The notes beneath the pieces were generated by a model. The model saw only the letters and a program-made list of their open reading frames with translations. It did no database searches and had not been told where the DNA came from. Made by a program: the position numbers and the translations under genes. 7,846 nucleotides of DNA from Betaproteobacteria bacterium. Its GTDB lineage: Bacteria > Pseudomonadota > Gammaproteobacteria > Burkholderiales > Rhodocyclaceae. The stretch lies in contig JAGWUW010000111.1 in NCBI GenBank assembly GCA_028868235.1, forward strand, positions 1-7,846. The letters run 5' to 3'. Below, piece by piece: positions 1-5,688 of the stretch; positions within the stretch are counted from its first letter, which is position 1, and every line of letters starts with the position of its first letter.

Positions 1-243
1 AAGCTCAGCCACATCATCCGCCAGGCGCCGTTCGCCCAGGCCCATCTGAAAGACCAGGACGTCACCGTCGATTTCAGCGACGTTACCTCCCCGAACGACC
101 GCGTGGCCGTCATCGCCACCTTGCCGCTGACCGACAACGAAACATGGACCGACATGCCGCCGGGAAGCCTGTGGTGGTTCGAGGAAGGCACCCCGGTCAA
201 AACCCTAGCCACCCGCCCAGGCCCCATAAAAAAACCGGCCTGA
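1..243 (+). CDS. Class II glutamine amidotransferase, YafJ-like (C-terminal fragment)
   Basis: The reading frame is open from the first base and ends at a TGA at 241-243, so only the last 80 residues are present and the start lies outside the window. The visible part reads as the end of a YafJ-type class II (Ntn) glutamine amidotransferase-like protein: an IIRQAPF segment, a beta-rich stretch with DVTVDF, then SPNDRVAVIATLPLT followed by DNETWTDMPPGSLWWFEEG. The pattern IATxPLTxNExWxxxxPG is what I recall from the C-terminus of this family. The catalytic N-terminal cysteine is not in the window, so activity cannot be judged. The gene is convergent with the tatC operon, and its final codons and stop lie inside the operon's terminator hairpin. 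The family call comes from recognising the sequence and is moderately sure; the frame itself is sure. Confidence 0.7.
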   Translation, partial: KLSHIIRQAPFAQAHLKDQDVTVDFSDVTSPNDRVAVIATLPLTDNETWTDMPPGSLWWFEEGTPVKTLATRPGPIKKPA

Positions 244-253
244 TCCGGCCGGT
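228..253 (-). terminator. Rho-independent terminator of the his-hinT-tat unit
   Basis: A perfect 7-bp GC-rich stem (ACCGGCC at 234-240, GGCCGGT at 247-253) encloses a 6-nt loop. On the minus strand the hairpin is followed directly by seven T residues (A run at 228-234 on the plus strand, the innermost A also pairing in the stem). It lies 33 nt beyond the tatC stop. On the plus strand the hairpin is followed only by TCGTTCATTT, so termination in that direction should be weaker. The stop codon of the convergent amidotransferase gene lies in the loop. Confidence 0.88.
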
Positions 254-286
254 CGTTCATTTGGACAAGGCTTATGCAGTCCAGTA

Positions 287-1105
287 TCAGGACAGTTTGC
301 GGAAGTCCTCTTCCGCCTTGCCCATCTCAACGTCCATGGCGGAGGAATTTCCCGCATCACCCGCCGAAACAACAGCGGTATTTGGCTTGGAAACAAGACG
401 TGCAGCGAGAATCCCCAGTTCGTAAAGCAGGCACATCGGAATGGCCAACGCCAGCTGCGACACCACGTCCGGCGGCGTCACCACCGCGGCGACCACGAAA
501 GCACCGACAATGAAATAGGAACGCCATTCCTTGAGCTTGTCGACAGTCACCAAACCCAACTTGACCAGTACGACTAGCGCCACCGGCACTTCGAAGGTGA
601 TGCCAAAAGCGAGGAACATGGTCATCACGAAGGAGAGGTAGGCTTCGATGTCCGGTGCCGGCGTGATGCTCTTAGGGGCAAAGCTAGCGATGAAACTGAA
701 CACCTGGCCAAAGACGAAGAAGTAGCAGAACGACATGCCGGCGATGAAAAGCAAGGTGCTGGAAATGATCAGCGGAATACCAAGACGTTTCTCATGGGCA
801 TATAGACCGGGAGCAATGAAGGCCCAAGCCTGGTAGAGGATGTACGGCAAAGCGAATACGAAGGCGACCATCGCCGTCACCTTGAGCGGTACCATAAACG
901 GCGTAATGACGCCGATGGCGACCATCTTGGTTCCTTCTGGCAGGGCTTTGGTCAACGGCGCCGCCAGAATGTCGTAGATTTCGCCCGGTCCCGGGTAGAT
1001 GCACAGAACGCCAAACACCACGGCAATGGCAATCAGGCTGCGCAGCAAACGGTCACGCAACTCGACCAGATGCGAGATGAATGATTCTTCCTGGAGGTCG
1101 CTCAT
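287..1105 (-). CDS. tatC: Sec-independent (twin-arginine) translocase subunit TatC
   Basis: TatC is the polytopic inner-membrane receptor of the Tat pathway. It binds twin-arginine signal peptides together with TatB and exports folded proteins. The 272-residue product has the family's HLVELRDRL near residues 12-20 and six hydrophobic segments. The first periplasmic loop and second helix (about 65-100) are followed by WAFIAPGLYAHEKRL, where F96 and E105 match the signal-peptide-binding Phe/Glu of E. coli TatC. FEVP at 171-174 carries the conserved Glu, and TPPD at 210-213 is the final signature. The C-terminus runs about 30 residues past the last helix as a polar, acidic tail (240-272), longer than in E. 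coli. The ATG overlaps the tatB TGA by 4 nt (ATGA) and no Shine-Dalgarno sequence is visible, so translation is probably coupled to tatB. It is the last gene before the terminator. Confidence 0.97.
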   Translation of the reverse strand: MSDLQEESFISHLVELRDRLLRSLIAIAVVFGVLCIYPGPGEIYDILAAPLTKALPEGTKMVAIGVITPFMVPLKVTAMVAFVFALPYILYQAWAFIAPGLYAHEKRLGIPLIISSTLLFIAGMSFCYFFVFGQVFSFIASFAPKSITPAPDIEAYLSFVMTMFLAFGITFEVPVALVVLVKLGLVTVDKLKEWRSYFIVGAFVVAAVVTPPDVVSQLALAIPMCLLYELGILAARLVSKPNTAVVSAGDAGNSSAMDVEMGKAEEDFRKLS

Positions 1106-1467
1106 GCGCTGGGTTTGCTCGTCGTATCGGCAGCTGGCGGCAGGCCTTCGGCCAGCTTGGCAGCGGATTGCAGCTCAGCGGCTGCCTCCTGGGCCGGCGC
1201 CTCAATAGCGGAACGCGCCGCGTCGAACTCCTTACGCACCGACTCTTCCATGGCACGGGCGGAATCGGCGACCTGTGTCTGTAGCTTCTTCAACTCGTCG
1301 AGCTGGATTTCGCGATTGATGTCCGACTTGACGTCGTTGACATAACGCTGGGCGCGGCCAAGCAAATGGCCGAGCGTACGCGCCACCTTGGGCAGACGCT
1401 CGGGGCCAATGACAATCAGCGCCACGATGCCGATTACCATCAATTCGGAAAAACCGATATCGAACAT
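1102..1467 (-). CDS. tatB: Sec-independent protein translocase subunit TatB
   Basis: TatB is the single-span partner of TatC in the twin-arginine substrate-receptor complex at the inner membrane. The 121-residue protein opens with MFDIGFSELMVIGIVALIVIG: a short periplasmic N-terminus with the TatB-typical Glu at position 8, one transmembrane helix (about 6-21), then the hinge GPERLP (21-26). An amphipathic, charged helix follows (about 27-60), and then an Ala/Glu-rich, probably disordered tail ending in Thr/Ser/Pro. E8 and PERLP distinguish it from TatA. It is shorter than E. coli TatB (171 residues), as is common outside enterics. The upstream 60-nt spacer is a CTAG-rich repeat and offers no recognisable Shine-Dalgarno sequence before the ATG. 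The stop overlaps the tatC start by 4 nt. Confidence 0.96.
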   Translation of the reverse strand: MFDIGFSELMVIGIVALIVIGPERLPKVARTLGHLLGRAQRYVNDVKSDINREIQLDELKKLQTQVADSARAMEESVRKEFDAARSAIEAPAQEAAAELQSAAKLAEGLPPAADTTSKPSA

Positions 1468-1469
1468 AT

Positions 1470-1531
1470 CTGATTACTAGTTTGGTTACTAGTTTCTAGC
1501 TTAACGCTAACGACTAGCGACTGATTACTAG
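1470..1531. repeat. CTAG-rich repeat array in the tatA-tatB spacer
   Basis: Nearly the whole spacer is repetitive. An 11-mer CTGATTACTAG occurs at 1470-1480 and again at 1521-1531, so it bookends the spacer. A 12-bp unit GRTTACTAGTTT is repeated in tandem at 1472-1483 and 1484-1495 with one mismatch. CGCTA at 1505-1509 and TAGCG at 1515-1519 form a 5-bp inverted repeat with a 5-nt loop. CTAG occurs five times (1477, 1489, 1496, 1514, 1528). The tatA stop codon (TAG) is inside the last copy. Read on the minus strand the array holds about ten TAG/TAA triplets, spread over all frames. Its function is unknown. Confidence 0.8.
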
Positions 1532-1761
1532 CCTTTCGTCTTTTCCTTGACTTCGACGTCGATGGTCTGGCCGCCGACTTGTTGGGTAGGCTGTGCTGCG
1601 TCGGTCGGCTTGTTGTCGGCACTAGCTTCCTTCATGCCATCCTTGAACCCCTTGACTGCGCCACCGAGGTCCTGGCCGACGTTACGCAGCTTCTTGGTGC
1701 CGAAAATGAGCATGACGATGACCAGAACGATCAGCCAGTGCCAAATGGAAAAACTGCCCAT
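1528..1761 (-). CDS. tatA: Sec-independent protein translocase subunit TatA
   Basis: TatA is the pore- or patch-forming subunit that multimerises on the TatBC-substrate complex to move folded proteins across the inner membrane. The 77-residue product starts [16 protein letters not shown]. It has one transmembrane helix (about 5-20) with a polar residue (His8) where E. coli has Gln8, then the hinge F20-G21 in [10 protein letters not shown] and an amphipathic helix (about 23-45, with [16 protein letters not shown]). A short polar tail ends in KEKTKG. The Gln/His at position 8, FGTKKL and the length separate it from TatB. An AGGAG Shine-Dalgarno sequence lies 7 nt before the ATG and overlaps the hinT stop. 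The gap to hinT is 10 nt, so it is probably co-transcribed with hinT and the his genes. Confidence 0.97.
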   Translation of the reverse strand: MGSFSIWHWLIVLVIVMLIFGTKKLRNVGQDLGGAVKGFKDGMKEASADNKPTDAAQPTQQVGGQTIDVEVKEKTKG

Positions 1762-1768
1762 GGTTTGT

Positions 1769-1773
1769 CTCCT
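1769..1773 (-). promoter_or_regulatory. Shine-Dalgarno site of tatA, overlapping the hinT stop
   Basis: On the minus strand AGGAG is followed by 7 nt and then the tatA ATG. Its first two bases are the last two of the hinT TAG stop, within the nonamer TCTAGGAGA, so a ribosome finishing hinT sits on the tatA initiation site. It is one of the strongest Shine-Dalgarno sequences in the unit. Confidence 0.8.
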
Positions 1774-2122
1774 AGATGCGTTTCAGCATGGGGCCGACCG
1801 GGTCTGGACCGCCCACGATATGCGCGTGCAGGTGCGGCACTTCCTGTTGCCCCACACGACCGGTGTTAATGATGACTCGAAATCCATCCGGGCTACCTTG
1901 AGCTATCGCAATTTCGTTGGCTTTTGCCAGAATTTTGCCCAGAACAAGGGTATCTTCCCGCGTCACCGACGCCAGCGAGGTGATGTGCTTTTTCGGAATC
2001 ACCAGCACATGCACCGGGCGAGCGGGGTTGATGTCGTTGAAGGCAAGGATATCCTCATCCTCGTAGACCTTGGTCGAGGGGATTTTCCCGGCAACGATCT
2101 TGCAGAAGATGCAATCGTTCAC
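1772..2122 (-). CDS. hinT: HIT-family purine nucleoside phosphoramidase HinT
   Basis: HinT is a small cytoplasmic histidine-triad hydrolase that releases AMP from adenosine 5'-phosphoramidates and acyl- or aminoacyl-adenylates. The 116-residue protein has the N-terminal CIFCKI motif (Cys4, Cys7, often zinc-binding in this branch), [27 protein letters not shown], and the signature HLHAHIVGG at 97-105. There His99 is the expected nucleophile within the H-x-H-x-H triad. The length is typical of the bacterial HINT branch. The start is GTG at 2120-2122; it overlaps the hisE TGA as GTGA and is preceded by GAGG at 6 nt. Its place between hisE and tatA is a known arrangement in betaproteobacteria. 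No direct catalytic role in histidine synthesis is established, so its operon membership is positional evidence only. Confidence 0.94.
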   Translation of the reverse strand: MNDCIFCKIVAGKIPSTKVYEDEDILAFNDINPARPVHVLVIPKKHITSLASVTREDTLVLGKILAKANEIAIAQGSPDGFRVIINTGRVGQQEVPHLHAHIVGGPDPVGPMLKRI

Positions 2123-2445
2123 TTCTGGCCTCGCGATGCCTTCTCATCGATACCGGAAATACCTTCGCGGCGGCGCATTTCCTGCGACACATCCTCGATG
2201 CTCATGTCGAAGAAAGCCAAGAGAACCAGGATGTGATAAATCACATCGGTCGATTCCCGAACGATGTTCAGGCGCTTGCCATCCTTGCCAGCCATGATCA
2301 GTTCGGCACATTCCTCGCCGATTTTCTTCAGGATCGAATCCGGTCCATCGGCGAACAGCTTGGCGGTATACGACTTTTCCGGGTCGGCATGCTTGCGCGA
2401 AGCCAGCGTCTCGGAAAGACGGTGCAGGATGTCATGCGTGCTCAT
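2119..2445 (-). CDS. hisE: Phosphoribosyl-ATP diphosphatase HisE
   Basis: HisE catalyses the second step of histidine synthesis, hydrolysing N1-(5-phosphoribosyl)-ATP to the AMP form plus diphosphate. The 108-residue protein is an all-alpha, MazG-like NTP pyrophosphohydrolase. It has [10 protein letters not shown] (25-34), then [15 protein letters not shown] (40-54) with the metal-binding E44, E45 and E48, and ESTDVIYH (64-71) with E64 and D67 completing the EExxE...ExxD set. It is a stand-alone protein rather than the C-terminal half of the HisIE fusion seen in enterics. The ATG at 2443-2445 overlaps the hisI stop as ATGA, with AAGGA 9 nt upstream. The 3' end overlaps the hinT GTG by 4 nt. 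Confidence 0.96.
   Translation of the reverse strand: MSTHDILHRLSETLASRKHADPEKSYTAKLFADGPDSILKKIGEECAELIMAGKDGKRLNIVRESTDVIYHILVLLAFFDMSIEDVSQEMRRREGISGIDEKASRGQK
2129..2132 (-). promoter_or_regulatory. Shine-Dalgarno site supporting the GTG start of hinT
   Basis: GAGG on the minus strand lies 6 nt before the GTG of hinT, within the last codons of hisE. It supports the GTG start, which also places the conserved CIFCKI motif at residues 4-9, as in close relatives. Confidence 0.5.
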
Positions 2446-2840
2446 TTGTAGATTTCCTTCGGGTCTTTCAAAACCGGATCAACGGGCATCCACCGATCCC
2501 CGTGCAATTCATTGAAGAAGCAGCTTTCCCGCCCGGTATGACAGGCAATGCCACCCACTTGTTCGATGGAAAGCAGCAACACGTCGCCGTCGCAGTCGGT
2601 GCGGATGGATTTCACTTTCTGGAAGTGACCTGATTCCTCACCCTTGCGCCACAGACGCTTTCTTGAACGCGACCAGTATACCGCGTTGCTGCAAGCGATC
2701 GTTTCCTGCAGCGACTCGCGGTTCATGTAGGCGAACATGACGACACGACCGTTCTGGTCCTGTGCGATGGCTGGAATCATGCCGTCGGCGTCCCATTTCA
2801 GGGCAGCCAGCCAGTCGAGGGAATTGTCCAGATCGCTCAC
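2442..2840 (-). CDS. hisI: Phosphoribosyl-AMP cyclohydrolase HisI
   Basis: HisI opens the purine ring of phosphoribosyl-AMP to give ProFAR, the third pathway step, and needs zinc and magnesium. The 132-residue product has [15 protein letters not shown] near the N-terminus, MFAYMNRES (35-43), and the long signature [19 protein letters not shown] (55-73). The metal-site segment TDCDGD (81-86) supplies the D-x-D-x-D carboxylates (82, 84, 86), and [11 protein letters not shown] (99-109) supplies C100 and C107. Together with C83 these are the likely zinc ligands. It is not fused to HisE. The start is GTG at 2838-2840, overlapping the hisF TGA as GTGA; no strong Shine-Dalgarno sequence is present, so coupling to hisF translation is likely. 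The start is supported because the sequence aligns with the family from the first residues ([13 protein letters not shown]). Confidence 0.96.
   Translation of the reverse strand: MSDLDNSLDWLAALKWDADGMIPAIAQDQNGRVVMFAYMNRESLQETIACSNAVYWSRSRKRLWRKGEESGHFQKVKSIRTDCDGDVLLLSIEQVGGIACHTGRESCFFNELHGDRWMPVDPVLKDPKEIYK
2455..2459 (-). promoter_or_regulatory. Shine-Dalgarno site of hisE
   Basis: AAGGA on the minus strand lies 9 nt before the hisE ATG, inside the last codons of hisI. It supports the ATG that overlaps the hisI stop. Confidence 0.55.
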
Positions 2841-3595
2841 AGGCGGACTTCGATTCCGCGTGCCGCCATGTATTCCTTGGCCTGGCGCACAGTGTATTCG
2901 CCAAAGTGGAAGATGGAGGCGGCCAGCACAGCGTCGGCACGCCCTTCGGACACGCCGTCTGCAAGGTGTTGTAGATTACCGACACCGCCGGAGGCAATGA
3001 CCGGAATCCTGACCGCGTCGGACACGCCGCGCGTCAGCGGCAAATCGAAACCATTCTTGGTCCCGTCGCGGTCCATGCTGGTGAGCAGGATTTCACCGGC
3101 GCCCAGCGCCTCGACCTTTTTCGCCCATTCGATAGCGTCCAGCCCGGTATCGTTGCGACCACCGTGCGTAAACACATGCCACTTGCCCGGCGCGACCTGC
3201 TTGGCGTCAATGGCCACGACGATGCACTGCGAGCCGACCTTGCTGCTAGCGTCGAAGACCAGATCGGGATTCTGCACGGCCGCCGTATTCATCGACACCT
3301 TGTCGGCACCGGCATTGAGCAGACGGCGGACATCCTCGACCTTGCGGACGCCGCCGCCAACGGTCAATGGAATGAAAACCTGTTCGGCGCAGGCTTCGAC
3401 AATGTGCAGGATGATGTCACGCTGATCGGACGACGCGGTGATATCGAGGAAGGTCACCTCGTCGGCCCCCTGCTCGTTGTAGCGGCGGGCAATCTCGATC
3501 GGGTCGCCGGCGTCGCGCAGGCCGACAAAATTGGTACCTTTGACGACACGGCCAGCCGTGACGTCGAGACAGGGAATGATGCGTTTCGCGAGCAT
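2837..3595 (-). CDS. hisF: Imidazole glycerol phosphate synthase cyclase subunit HisF
   Basis: HisF is the (beta/alpha)8-barrel cyclase half of IGP synthase. It joins ammonia from HisH with PRFAR to give imidazole glycerol phosphate and AICAR, which returns to purine synthesis. The 252-residue length is normal. The N-terminus [20 protein letters not shown] carries catalytic Asp11 and Lys19. [11 protein letters not shown] (79-89) is a phosphate loop, [12 protein letters not shown] (96-107) contains Lys99, and VVAIDAK (126-132) carries the second catalytic Asp130. [12 protein letters not shown] and VIASGGVG form the second phosphate-binding half. Arg5, Glu46 and Lys99 match the gate residues at the mouth of the ammonia tunnel. 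The ATG shares one base with the hisA TGA (TGATG), a typical coupling overlap. It pairs with the HisH encoded two genes upstream. Confidence 0.98.
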   Translation of the reverse strand: MLAKRIIPCLDVTAGRVVKGTNFVGLRDAGDPIEIARRYNEQGADEVTFLDITASSDQRDIILHIVEACAEQVFIPLTVGGGVRKVEDVRRLLNAGADKVSMNTAAVQNPDLVFDASSKVGSQCIVVAIDAKQVAPGKWHVFTHGGRNDTGLDAIEWAKKVEALGAGEILLTSMDRDGTKNGFDLPLTRGVSDAVRIPVIASGGVGNLQHLADGVSEGRADAVLAASIFHFGEYTVRQAKEYMAARGIEVRL

Positions 3596-4335
3596 CAGGC
3601 GCCCAGCTCGTCGGCGAGCTTCTGGGCGGCAGCGAAGTCTAGCGAGCCGTCGTAGATGGCCCGGCCAGCAATGGTGCCGACCACGCCCTCGCCTTCAACA
3701 GCGCACAGCGCCTTGATGTCGTCGAGGTTGGACAAGCCGCCGGAAGCGATGACCGGAATAGTCAGCGCCTGCGCCAAACGAACGGTAGCTTCGATATTGA
3801 TGCCGGACAGCATGCCATCGCGGCCGATATCGGTGTAGATGATCGACTCGACGCCGTAATCCTCGTACTTCTTGCCGAGATCGACCACGTCGTGACCGGT
3901 CAGCTTGGACCAGCCGTCAGTCGCCACCTTGCCATCCTTGGCGTCCAGACCAACGATGATGTGCCCAGGGAAGGCAACGCAGGCGTCGTGCAGGAAACCG
4001 GGGTTCTTGACCGCAGCAGTACCGATGATGACATAAGACAATCCGCCGTCGAGGCAGGCCTCGATGGTGTCGAGATCGCGGATGCCGCCACCGAGCTGGA
4101 CCGGGATTTCGTCCCCGACTTCGGCCAGGATGGCTTTGATCGCCGCCGCATTCTTCGGCTTACCGGCGAAAGCACCGTTCAGGTCAACCAGATGCAGGCG
4201 CCGCGCGCCCTTGTCCAGCCAGTGTCGCGCCTGTTCGGCGGGACTTTCGGAAAAAACGGTGGCCTGTTCCATCAGGCCCTGCTTCAAACGGACGCACTGG
4301 CCGTCCTTGAGGTCAATCGCAGGAATAATCAGCAT
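3595..4335 (-). CDS. hisA: ProFAR isomerase HisA
   Basis: HisA converts ProFAR to PRFAR by an Amadori rearrangement, the fourth step of the pathway. The 246-residue protein is a half-barrel-duplicated (beta/alpha)8 enzyme related to HisF. It has [18 protein letters not shown] with catalytic Asp8, [16 protein letters not shown] (47-62), VQLGGGIRD (79-87) as the first phosphate loop, [15 protein letters not shown] (128-142) with the second catalytic Asp131, then YTDIGRDGM and VIASGGLSN in the C-terminal half. The start is well fixed because [12 protein letters not shown] is the family's N-terminus. The 34-nt leader after hisH has no Shine-Dalgarno sequence on the coding strand; it carries a pyrimidine-rich TCTCCT instead, which is unusual in this otherwise tightly coupled unit. 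Confidence 0.97.
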   Translation of the reverse strand: MLIIPAIDLKDGQCVRLKQGLMEQATVFSESPAEQARHWLDKGARRLHLVDLNGAFAGKPKNAAAIKAILAEVGDEIPVQLGGGIRDLDTIEACLDGGLSYVIIGTAAVKNPGFLHDACVAFPGHIIVGLDAKDGKVATDGWSKLTGHDVVDLGKKYEDYGVESIIYTDIGRDGMLSGINIEATVRLAQALTIPVIASGGLSNLDDIKALCAVEGEGVVGTIAGRAIYDGSLDFAAAQKLADELGA

Positions 4336-4369
4336 GGGAGTCTAGGAGAATAAATTCGACGAAAGCGAA

Positions 4370-5026
4370 TCAGGGGTGCCACTCGACAAAGTTTTTCAGC
4401 AATTGCAAACCGTCGCGGGCGCTTTTCTCGGGGTGGAATTGAACCGCGAAGATATTATCCCGCCCCACCGCACAGGTAAAGGGGACGCCATATTCGCAGG
4501 TGCCAGTCACCAAAGCCGCATCGGCGGGCTGCACGAAATAGCTGTGCACAAAATAGAAGCGGGCGCCATCTGCGATGCCGCTCCACAAGGCGTGCGGCAC
4601 TTGGTGAACCTCGTTCCAGCCCATGTGCGGCACCTTCAGGCGCTCGCCGGTAGCCAGAAACATTTTTTCATCCGGGAAACGAACGACATTGCCGGAGAAT
4701 ACGCCAAGCGCGGGAACGTTACCTTCGTCGCTATGCTCGAACAGCATCTGTTCGCCAACGCAGATACCGAGGAAAGGCTTTTCCTTTGCCGCCTGAATGA
4801 CGGCTGCCCTCAGACCACGTGCATCAAGTTCAGCCATGCAGTCCGGCATGGCACCCTGGCCGGGAAAGACGACACGCTCGGCCGCCGCAACCACCGCCGG
4901 ATCAGCGGTGACGACGACAGGTTTGCCACCTGACACGTGCTCCAACGCCTTCGATACCGAACGCAGATTGCCCATGCCGTAGTCGATGACGGCGATGGCG
5001 CCGTTGACCTTGCCACCAGCGCTCAC
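4370..5026 (-). CDS. hisH: Imidazole glycerol phosphate synthase glutaminase subunit HisH
   Basis: HisH is the class I (triad) glutamine amidotransferase that makes ammonia for HisF. The 218-residue protein shows [13 protein letters not shown] (12-24), [11 protein letters not shown] (54-64) with the oxyanion-loop glycines, [13 protein letters not shown] (85-97) with nucleophile Cys89, VPHMGWNEV (132-140), FYFVHSYFV (157-165), and [10 protein letters not shown] (193-202) with His198 and Glu200. The start is GTG at 5024-5026, overlapping the hisB TGA as GTGA, with AAAGG 6 nt upstream. No other plausible start exists before the conserved IDYGMGN. This gives about nine residues (MSAGGKVNG) ahead of the usual family N-terminus. 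A 34-nt gap follows before hisA. Confidence 0.97.
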   Translation of the reverse strand: MSAGGKVNGAIAVIDYGMGNLRSVSKALEHVSGGKPVVVTADPAVVAAAERVVFPGQGAMPDCMAELDARGLRAAVIQAAKEKPFLGICVGEQMLFEHSDEGNVPALGVFSGNVVRFPDEKMFLATGERLKVPHMGWNEVHQVPHALWSGIADGARFYFVHSYFVQPADAALVTGTCEYGVPFTCAVGRDNIFAVQFHPEKSARDGLQLLKNFVEWHP

Positions 5027-5610
5027 AGCGTACCTTTCGTGGACGGCATGGCACCGGCCATGCGCGGATCGGGCGTTACTGCCATACGCAGGGCGCGACC
5101 GAAGGCCTTGAAGATGGTCTCGGCCTGGTGGTGGGCGTTCTTGCCGCGCAGGTTGTCAATGTGCAGAGTCATGCCGGCATGGTTGACAAGGCCGTGGAAA
5201 AACTCAGAAACCAGATCGACGTCGAACTGGCCGATCATCGCCCGCGTGAAATCGACATGGAGTTCCAGGCCGGGACGGCCGGAGAGATCAATCACGACGC
5301 GCGACAAGGCTTCGTCGAGCGGCACGTAGCTATGGCCGTAGCGGGTCAGCCCCTTCTTGTCGCCCCATGCCTTGGCCAGCGCCTGGCCGAAGGTGATACC
5401 GATATCCTCGACAGTGTGGTGCGCATCGATGTGCAGGTCGCCCTTGGCATCGATATCGAGGTCGATCAGGCCGTGTCGGGCGATCTGGTCGAGCATGTGG
5501 TCGAGGAAAGGCACACCGGTGGCGAATTTGCCCTGGCCGGTGCCATCGAGATTGAGACGCACGGTTATCTGCGTTTCGAGGGTATTACGGGTAACTTCGG
5601 ATTGCCGCAT
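5023..5610 (-). CDS. hisB: Imidazoleglycerol-phosphate dehydratase HisB
   Basis: HisB dehydrates imidazole glycerol phosphate to imidazole acetol phosphate, the sixth step, as a Mn-dependent 24-mer. Numbered from the chosen start, the 195-residue protein begins [19 protein letters not shown] and shows GVPFLDHML (32-40), [11 protein letters not shown] (62-72) and [12 protein letters not shown] (158-169), the paired HHxxE metal-binding motifs. It lacks the N-terminal phosphatase half found in enteric HisB. An in-frame ATG at 5644-5646 would add twelve residues ([12 protein letters not shown]). I prefer 5610 because it gives the usual family length and N-terminus, and because the upstream ATG overlaps a good extended -10 element and so could not be transcribed from it. 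Neither start has a well-spaced Shine-Dalgarno sequence. It is the first gene of the minus-strand unit. Confidence 0.93.
   Translation of the reverse strand: MRQSEVTRNTLETQITVRLNLDGTGQGKFATGVPFLDHMLDQIARHGLIDLDIDAKGDLHIDAHHTVEDIGITFGQALAKAWGDKKGLTRYGHSYVPLDEALSRVVIDLSGRPGLELHVDFTRAMIGQFDVDLVSEFFHGLVNHAGMTLHIDNLRGKNAHHQAETIFKAFGRALRMAVTPDPRMAGAMPSTKGTL
5033..5037 (-). promoter_or_regulatory. Shine-Dalgarno site supporting the GTG start of hisH
   Basis: AAAGG on the minus strand lies 6 nt before the hisH GTG, inside the last codons of hisB. It supports the non-ATG start and coupled translation from hisB. Confidence 0.55.
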
Positions 5611-5688
5611 GACGGTTGGCTGCAAAACGTTGAATCGGAAGGGCATGATACCATTTCGTCCTGATTTTCCGCTTTCCGTGAATTCCCC
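5611..5688. promoter_or_regulatory. Divergent hisB / hisC intergenic region
   Basis: This 78-nt region (42 nt if hisB begins at 5646) separates the divergent hisB unit and hisC, so it must hold start signals for both unless hisB-hisC transcripts begin elsewhere. The minus strand has a clear extended -10 element (listed separately). I see no convincing sigma-70 pair on the plus strand: TTGAAT at 5630-5635 lacks a well-spaced -10. There is no Shine-Dalgarno sequence before the hisC ATG. No histidine-codon-rich leader peptide or attenuator hairpin is visible. Confidence 0.6.
5645..5653 (-). promoter_or_regulatory. Extended -10 promoter element for the hisB unit
   Basis: On the minus strand the sequence reads TGGTATCAT: a TG-N extension followed by TATCAT, which matches TATAAT at five of six positions. 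The hexamer at the 17-nt spacing (AGCGGA) does not resemble TTGACA, as expected when an extended -10 replaces a -35. Transcription would begin at roughly 5636-5639, about 25-30 nt before the hisB ATG at 5610. Confidence 0.5.

Noticed and set aside
1547..2236. A 229-residue open frame on the plus strand
   Set aside because: It lies wholly opposite tatA, hinT and hisE, whose products show full family motifs. The plus-strand translation has no recognisable domain and crosses three gene boundaries.
2952..2963. GCCGTCTG-like match to the Neisseria DNA uptake sequence
   Set aside because: A single imperfect match inside hisF, with no further copies noticed; it is coding sequence by chance.
3595..4335. 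HisA-HisF similarity as a recent local duplication
   Set aside because: The two barrels are ancient paralogues found in nearly all histidine-producing organisms. Their divergence here is normal.
3892..4353. Plus-strand open frames opposite hisA, hisF, hisH and hisB (for example 3892-4353, 2868-3425, 4376-4933, 5128-5664)
   Set aside because: They are antisense shadows kept open by the GC-rich third positions of the real genes. None has a family signature.
4354..4370. Hairpin ATTCG/CGAAT at the end of hisH as a terminator
   Set aside because: The stem is only 5 bp and AT-containing with no T run. The next gene hisA must be transcribed through it.
5611..5688. Histidine attenuator or leader peptide upstream of hisB or hisC
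   Set aside because: The region is too short, and has no run of histidine codons and no terminator/antiterminator stem pair.
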